A stretch of 64,000 bases of DNA from Martinezella dioscoreae (lineage in GTDB: Bacteria > Pseudomonadota > Alphaproteobacteria > Rhizobiales > Rhizobiaceae), in assembly GCF_009176305.1 (NCBI RefSeq), contig NZ_BLAJ01000001.1:310001-374000 (forward strand). The letters are read 5' to 3'. This document shows, in pieces, positions 60,319 through 64,000 of this stretch (position 1 is the stretch's first letter; each line of letters starts with the position of its first letter). A program made the position numbers and the translations under genes. The notes beneath the pieces were generated by a model. It was given only the letters and a program-made list of their open reading frames with translations. It did not search any database and was not told the DNA's origin.

Positions 60319-61059
60319 ATGAGCAGCAATTCTAATAAGGTAGCGATCGTGACAGGCGCATCGCGCGGTATCGGCGCCGCGATCGCCGAGCGTCTGGCCG
60401 AGGATGGCTTCACCGTCGTCATCAACTATTCCGGCAGCGAGGTGGCAGCCGAGGAACTGGCCCGCAAGATCGAGGAAAAGGGTGGTAAGGCGCTGACCGC
60501 GAAAGCCGATGTCTCCGATGTCGAAGCCGTGCGCCGCATGTTCGACGCAGCCGAAGCCGCCTTCGGCGGTGTCGATGTCCTCGTCAACAATGCCGGCATC
60601 ATGCAGCTTGCGAAGATCGCCGACGCGGACGACGCCCATTTCGACCGTCATATCGCTATCAACCTCAAGGGCACGTTCAATACGTTGCGCGAAGCCGGCA
60701 AGCGCCTGCGTGACGGCGGCCGCATCGTCAATTTCTCGACCAGCATCGTCGGCCTCAAGCTCGAAACCTACGGCGTCTACGCCGCAACCAAGGCCGGCGT
60801 CGAGCTTTTGACCGGCATCATGGCGAAGGAACTGCGTGGGCGCTCGATCACGGTCAATACGGTCGCGCCCGGCCCGACGGCGACGGATCTCTTTTTGAAC
60901 GGCAAGAGCGACGAGCTGATCGACCGCATGGCCAAGATGAACCCGCTGGAGCGCCTCGGCACGCCGCAGGATATCGCCGCCGCTGTTTCCTTCCTCGTCG
61001 GCCCGGATGGCGGCTGGATCAACGGTCAGACGCTGCGCGCCAATGGCGGCATGATCTGA
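60319..61059 (+). CDS. short-chain dehydrogenase/reductase (classical SDR)
   Basis: 246-residue classical SDR, NAD(P)-dependent oxidoreductase. Nucleotide motif VAIVTGASRGIGAAIAERLA, the NAG motif in LVNNAGIMQ, catalytic Ser and YxxxK in NFSTSIVGLKLETYGVYAATK, and APGPTATDLF downstream. The substrate is unknown; 3-oxoacyl or polyol substrates are possible. ATG at 60319 after GGATGAGG (an ATG at 60310 is also in frame). Divergent from LysR and followed by a second SDR. Confidence 0.88.
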   Translation: MSSNSNKVAIVTGASRGIGAAIAERLAEDGFTVVINYSGSEVAAEELARKIEEKGGKALTAKADVSDVEAVRRMFDAAEAAFGGVDVLVNNAGIMQLAKIADADDAHFDRHIAINLKGTFNTLREAGKRLRDGGRIVNFSTSIVGLKLETYGVYAATKAGVELLTGIMAKELRGRSITVNTVAPGPTATDLFLNGKSDELIDRMAKMNPLERLGTPQDIAAAVSFLVGPDGGWINGQTLRANGGMI

Positions 61060-61147
61060 GCCAATCAGGCGGCAGGCAATGCCTGCCGCCTGCCTCCCTC
61101 TCTCAATCAATCGTCAGCTAAAGCCAATTCAGCAAAGGAACAGGACC

Positions 61148-62050
61148 ATGAGCAAGCAAGTCATCGTAATCACTGGCGCATCGAGCGGCTTCGGGGCTCT
61201 GACAGCACGCGCGCTCGCTAAGGCAGGCCACACTGTCTATGCCGGCATCCGCGAAACCAAGGGGCGCAATGCGCCGCAGGTCGAAGCAGCTGCGGCATTC
61301 GCTGCGGAGAACGGCGTCGATCTCAGGACTGTCGAACTGGATGTCGCCTCCGATGCTTCAGTGGAAGTCGGCATCGCCGCTGTTATCGCCGAGCAGGGCC
61401 ACATCGACACCATCATACACAATGCCGGCCATATGTCCTTCGGCCCGGCGGAAGCCTTCACGCCCGAGCAGTTTGCCGAGCTCTATGACATCAATGTGCT
61501 CAGCACCCAGCGCGTCAATCGTGCCGTGCTGCCTCATATGCGCAGGCAAGGAAAGGGGCTGGTCGTTTGGGTCTCCTCGTCCAGCACGCGCGGCGGCACG
61601 CCGCCCTATCTCTCACCCTACTTCGCAGCCAAGGCGGCGATGGATTCGCTTGCGGTTTCCTACGCGTCGGAGCTGACACGCTGGGGCATCGAGACCGCCA
61701 TCATCGTGCCAGGCGCTTTTACGAAGGGCACCAACCATTTTGCCCATTCCGGTTCGCCGGCAGACAAGGCTCGCGCTGCGGAATATGACAATGGTCCTTA
61801 TGCCGGCGTTCCCGATCAGGCGCTGAAGGGTCTAGCCTCGCTGGAACCGGCGGATGCCGATGCGGCTTCGGTGGCGACGGCAATCGTTGATATTGTCGAC
61901 ATGCCGTTTGGAACGCGGCCGTTCCGTACCCATATAGATCCTTCGGAGGATGGTGCTGAGATCGTCAATGGTGTTGCCGATCGGGTTCGCGCGGAGCTTT
62001 TCCGGCGCATCGGTCTGGAAGACCTGCTGAAGCCGCATGCAAAGGCCTAA
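61148..62050 (+). CDS. short-chain dehydrogenase/reductase (second SDR)
   Basis: 300-residue SDR of a longer subtype. VIVITGASSGFGALTARALA at the start, IIHNAGHMSFG for the NAG motif, and the catalytic region VWVSSSSTRGGTPPYLSPYF followed by AAK (the Tyr and Lys are present as YFAAK). VPGAFTKGTNHF is the post-catalytic loop. Probably acts on a different substrate from the first SDR. Located 88 bases after it and probably in the same transcript under LysR control. Confidence 0.87.
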   Translation: MSKQVIVITGASSGFGALTARALAKAGHTVYAGIRETKGRNAPQVEAAAAFAAENGVDLRTVELDVASDASVEVGIAAVIAEQGHIDTIIHNAGHMSFGPAEAFTPEQFAELYDINVLSTQRVNRAVLPHMRRQGKGLVVWVSSSSTRGGTPPYLSPYFAAKAAMDSLAVSYASELTRWGIETAIIVPGAFTKGTNHFAHSGSPADKARAAEYDNGPYAGVPDQALKGLASLEPADADAASVATAIVDIVDMPFGTRPFRTHIDPSEDGAEIVNGVADRVRAELFRRIGLEDLLKPHAKA

Positions 62051-62079
62051 GGCCCGCAATCATCCTTGGAACGTGTCAA

Positions 62080-62110
62080 ATCGCCGCTTCTGTGCCACAG
62101 AAGCGGCGAT
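62080..62110 (+). terminator. perfect hairpin after second SDR
   Basis: Thirteen-base perfect stem ATCGCCGCTTCTG / CAGAAGCGGCGAT with loop TGCCA. No U-tract follows (CTGTTG), so termination may be partial. Confidence 0.55.
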
Positions 62111-62205
62111 CTGTTGCGTGCATCGGGGCTATTTTGCGTTGTACAGCATTCCAAGCCTTAGAGTTTCGTACTAAAGCGAATCCTTCAGAGGGTCGGGAGA
62201 TATCC

Positions 62206-63417
62206 ATGGACGCGAAGGACATTGGCGAAATTGCCAGCTGGCTCATGCAAGCCGGTCTCAAGGGAATGACGGAAGTCGATATCCTCTCGGGTTTCTGCGA
62301 GCAGTGCCGTCAGCATGGTCTCAACATCGATCGGGCCATGGCGCTGATGGATACGCTGCATCCGGTCTATGAGGGTCGCGCGTTCCGCTGGGACGGCAAT
62401 CAGATCATCGAGCGCGAGTTCGAATATGGCCCGACGCAACAGGGGATCGCCTCCGAGAATTGGCAGCGTTCCGCCTTCTATCATATGCTGACGACAGGCG
62501 GAGACGAGGTGCGCCGACGTATCGGCTTCGGTGATCCGACCGATTTCTACGGGCTCGACACGCTGCTGGCCGATGGTCACACCGATTACATCGCCATGAT
62601 CCACCGCTTCGAAGAGGGCGGCACGATCGGCGAGATGGATTGCTTCTATTCCAACTTCGCCACCGCCGCCGAAATGGGATTCCCGGAAGAGGATTTGCGC
62701 GTGCTGCGCAAGCTGACGCCGGCGCTCGCCCTCGCCATCAAATGCACCGGCATGAGCCGTATCGCCCGTACCATTGCCGAAGTCTATCTCGGCGAAGACG
62801 CCGCCCGGCATGTGCTTGAAGGCAAGATCACCCGAGGCAAGACGGAGCGGATTTCGGCGGCACTGTGGTTTTCCGATCTCGCCAACTACACGCGCATCTC
62901 CGATACGGCCGAGCCGGATGAAATCATCCCGATGCTGAATGCCTATGCCGATGCGGTCATCTCCTCGATCCATGAGGCGGGCGGCAACGTGCTGAAGCTG
63001 ATCGGCGACGGCACGCTGGCGATCTTCAAGGCTCGCAATTCCGCTGACGCCTGCACCGCCGCGCTGATGGCGGAATCGCTGCTGCGCCAGCGGCTGCGTG
63101 ACCTCAATTCGCAGCGGCAGATCGAGGGCCGGCCGGTCACGGACGTCTATCTCGGCTTGCATATCGGGGACGTGTTCTATGGCAATATCGGCAGCATGGA
63201 CCGGCTGGACTTCACGGTCATCGGGCCGGCCGTCAACGAAGTCAGCCGTATCGCTTCGATGTGCCGATCGGCTGACCGTAACATCCTGATGTCGTCGAAT
63301 TTCGTCGAGGCGCTGGCAGGCCAGCAAAGCAACGATCTCGTTTCCGTCGGCCGTTATGCACTGCGCGGCGTCAAGCGGCCGCAGGAATTGTTCACGCTGC
63401 TCTCTTCGGCGGCCTGA
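62206..63417 (+). CDS. class III adenylate cyclase
   Basis: 403-residue soluble cyclase. An N-terminal region (1-210) of unknown type precedes the catalytic domain (about 215-403). Metal Asp residues lie in ALWFSDLANYTRIS and LIGDGTLAIF, the adenine-reading Lys is K264 (VLKLIGDG), and the transition-state Asn/Arg pair in VIGPAVNEVSRIAS. The second purine-specifying position is Thr337 (FTVIG) rather than Asp, as in class IIIb cyclases, some of which respond to bicarbonate. The ATG at 62206 follows GGGAG. Rhizobia carry many such cyclases. Confidence 0.9.
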   Translation: MDAKDIGEIASWLMQAGLKGMTEVDILSGFCEQCRQHGLNIDRAMALMDTLHPVYEGRAFRWDGNQIIEREFEYGPTQQGIASENWQRSAFYHMLTTGGDEVRRRIGFGDPTDFYGLDTLLADGHTDYIAMIHRFEEGGTIGEMDCFYSNFATAAEMGFPEEDLRVLRKLTPALALAIKCTGMSRIARTIAEVYLGEDAARHVLEGKITRGKTERISAALWFSDLANYTRISDTAEPDEIIPMLNAYADAVISSIHEAGGNVLKLIGDGTLAIFKARNSADACTAALMAESLLRQRLRDLNSQRQIEGRPVTDVYLGLHIGDVFYGNIGSMDRLDFTVIGPAVNEVSRIASMCRSADRNILMSSNFVEALAGQQSNDLVSVGRYALRGVKRPQELFTLLSSAA

Positions 63418-63437
63418 TCCCTCTGCCGTGACTGCTT

Positions 63438-64000
63438 TCAGCGGCGGTCGGCCGCAAACATCGGGCCGCCCTTGCTTGCAGGGAAGCCATAGCCGTTGAT
63501 CATCACGAGATCGATATCGCTGGCGCGGGCGGCGATGCCTTCCGCAAGCAACACCTCGCCTTCGGTGGCCATGGCTTTCAGCAGGCGCCCGACGATCTCT
63601 TCAGCGGTGAAGCTCCTCGGTACAATGCCTTTTTCGGCGCGAGCGGCTTCGATCATGGCCGCTACCTCGGGATCAACAGTCCGTTTGCCGTTGGGATAGG
63701 CATACCAGCCGCGGCCGGTCTTCTGGCCGAAACGGCCGGCTTCGCAGAGCCGGTCGGCGATGACGACGTAGCGCTCCGAGGGATCGCGTGTTGCGGCCTG
63801 CCGCTTGCGGCGCGCCCAGGCGATTTCCAAACCTGCCATATCGAACACAGCAAAAGGCCCCATCGGAAAGCCGTAGGCCTCCAGTGCTGCGTCGATCTCC
63901 TGCGGCGACGCGCCATCCTCGATCATATATTCCGCTTCGCGGCGATAGGAGGAAAAGATGCGGTTGCCGATGAAGCCTTCGGTGACGCCCGATACGACAG
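63438..64000 (-). CDS. 3-hydroxyacyl-CoA dehydrogenase (FadJ/FadB-like), C-terminal part
   Basis: The gene is cut by the window end; about 187 C-terminal residues are visible. They show the C-terminal 3-hydroxyacyl-CoA dehydrogenase region: GVTEGFIGNRIFSSYRREAE, then GFPMGPFAVFDMAGLEIAWA, and the second helical domain ending DLVMINGYGFPASKGGPMFA. The order and the INGYGFP ending match multifunctional fatty-acid oxidation proteins rather than the short PaaH/Hbd type. It would act in beta-oxidation. Start lies outside the window. Confidence 0.85.
   Translation of the reverse strand, partial: VVSGVTEGFIGNRIFSSYRREAEYMIEDGASPQEIDAALEAYGFPMGPFAVFDMAGLEIAWARRKRQAATRDPSERYVVIADRLCEAGRFGQKTGRGWYAYPNGKRTVDPEVAAMIEAARAEKGIVPRSFTAEEIVGRLLKAMATEGEVLLAEGIAARASDIDLVMINGYGFPASKGGPMFAADRR

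Noticed and set aside
1..64000. CRISPR array, prophage, transposon or rRNA operon
   Set aside because: No regularly spaced direct repeats, integrase, transposase, terminal repeats or rRNA sequence was seen on reading both strands.

Overview
The window looks like a chromosomal segment of a member of the Rhizobiaceae, most likely Rhizobium (R. tropici-like) or a close relative. The basis is GC-rich coding sequence with strong third-position GC bias, the order ybgC-tolQRAB-pal-cpoB-tilS-ftsH-glmM, a sulfolipid operon sqdBDC, rhizobial orphan families (DUF982, DUF6074), a serC leader hairpin pair, and rhizobial intergenic repeats. The species is inference. No phage, transposase, integrase, CRISPR or rRNA was found.

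Layout. 1-3.5 kb: an ECF sigma/anti-sigma pair, then a Tat-exported metallo-hydrolase, a TPR protein and a DoxX protein. 3.6-9.8 kb: a luciferase-like oxidoreductase, then ruvC, an inserted vapBC-type toxin-antitoxin pair, ruvA, ruvB, and a tail of a metallophosphoesterase, a NUDIX hydrolase and a DinB protein. 9.8-12.8 kb (minus): sqdB-sqdD-sqdC for sulfoquinovosyl diacylglycerol. 12.9-25 kb: the envelope block from ybgC to cpoB, with an extra secreted TolA-domain-III paralogue between tolA and tolB, then tilS, ftsH (heat-shock-type promoter) and glmM. 25-31.8 kb: an SH3 protein with an apparent CTG start, two beta-barrel proteins, a family-25 glycosyltransferase, and serC-serA. 32-36.4 kb: a four-gene phospholipid-type cassette (acyltransferase, CDP-diglyceride synthase-like, small membrane protein, CDP-alcohol phosphatidyltransferase-like with a degenerate motif), then mnmA and tRNA-Met(CAT).

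36.4-39.9 kb is a gene-poor, rhizobia-specific stretch: a small coiled protein, a PilZ protein, a secreted small protein, DUF6074 and three divergent DUF982 genes. 40-44.7 kb: a 3-methyladenine glycosylase-like protein, a D-2-hydroxyacid dehydrogenase, and the methionine importer metQ/metN/metI with a RIME-like inverted repeat between metQ and metN. 44.9-64 kb is metabolic: a His-rich cupin, AhpD-like proteins, a CoA transferase with L-fuconate dehydratase, a glyoxalase-esterase fusion, an MFS exporter, gamma-glutamyltransferase, glycerate 2-kinase, OsmC, an FMN monooxygenase cluster with a LysR regulator and two SDRs, a class III adenylate cyclase, and the 3' end of a 3-hydroxyacyl-CoA dehydrogenase cut by the window edge.

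Most of the window is ordinary core rhizobial chromosome. The points most worth a second look are the secreted TolA-III paralogue, the lipid cassette with the altered CDP-alcohol motif, the glyoxalase-esterase fusion, the CTG start, the toxin-antitoxin pair inside ruvCAB, the shared TTAACCAT sites upstream of envelope genes, and the DUF982 cluster beside tRNA-Met. Function statements come from reading motifs by eye. No database search was possible.
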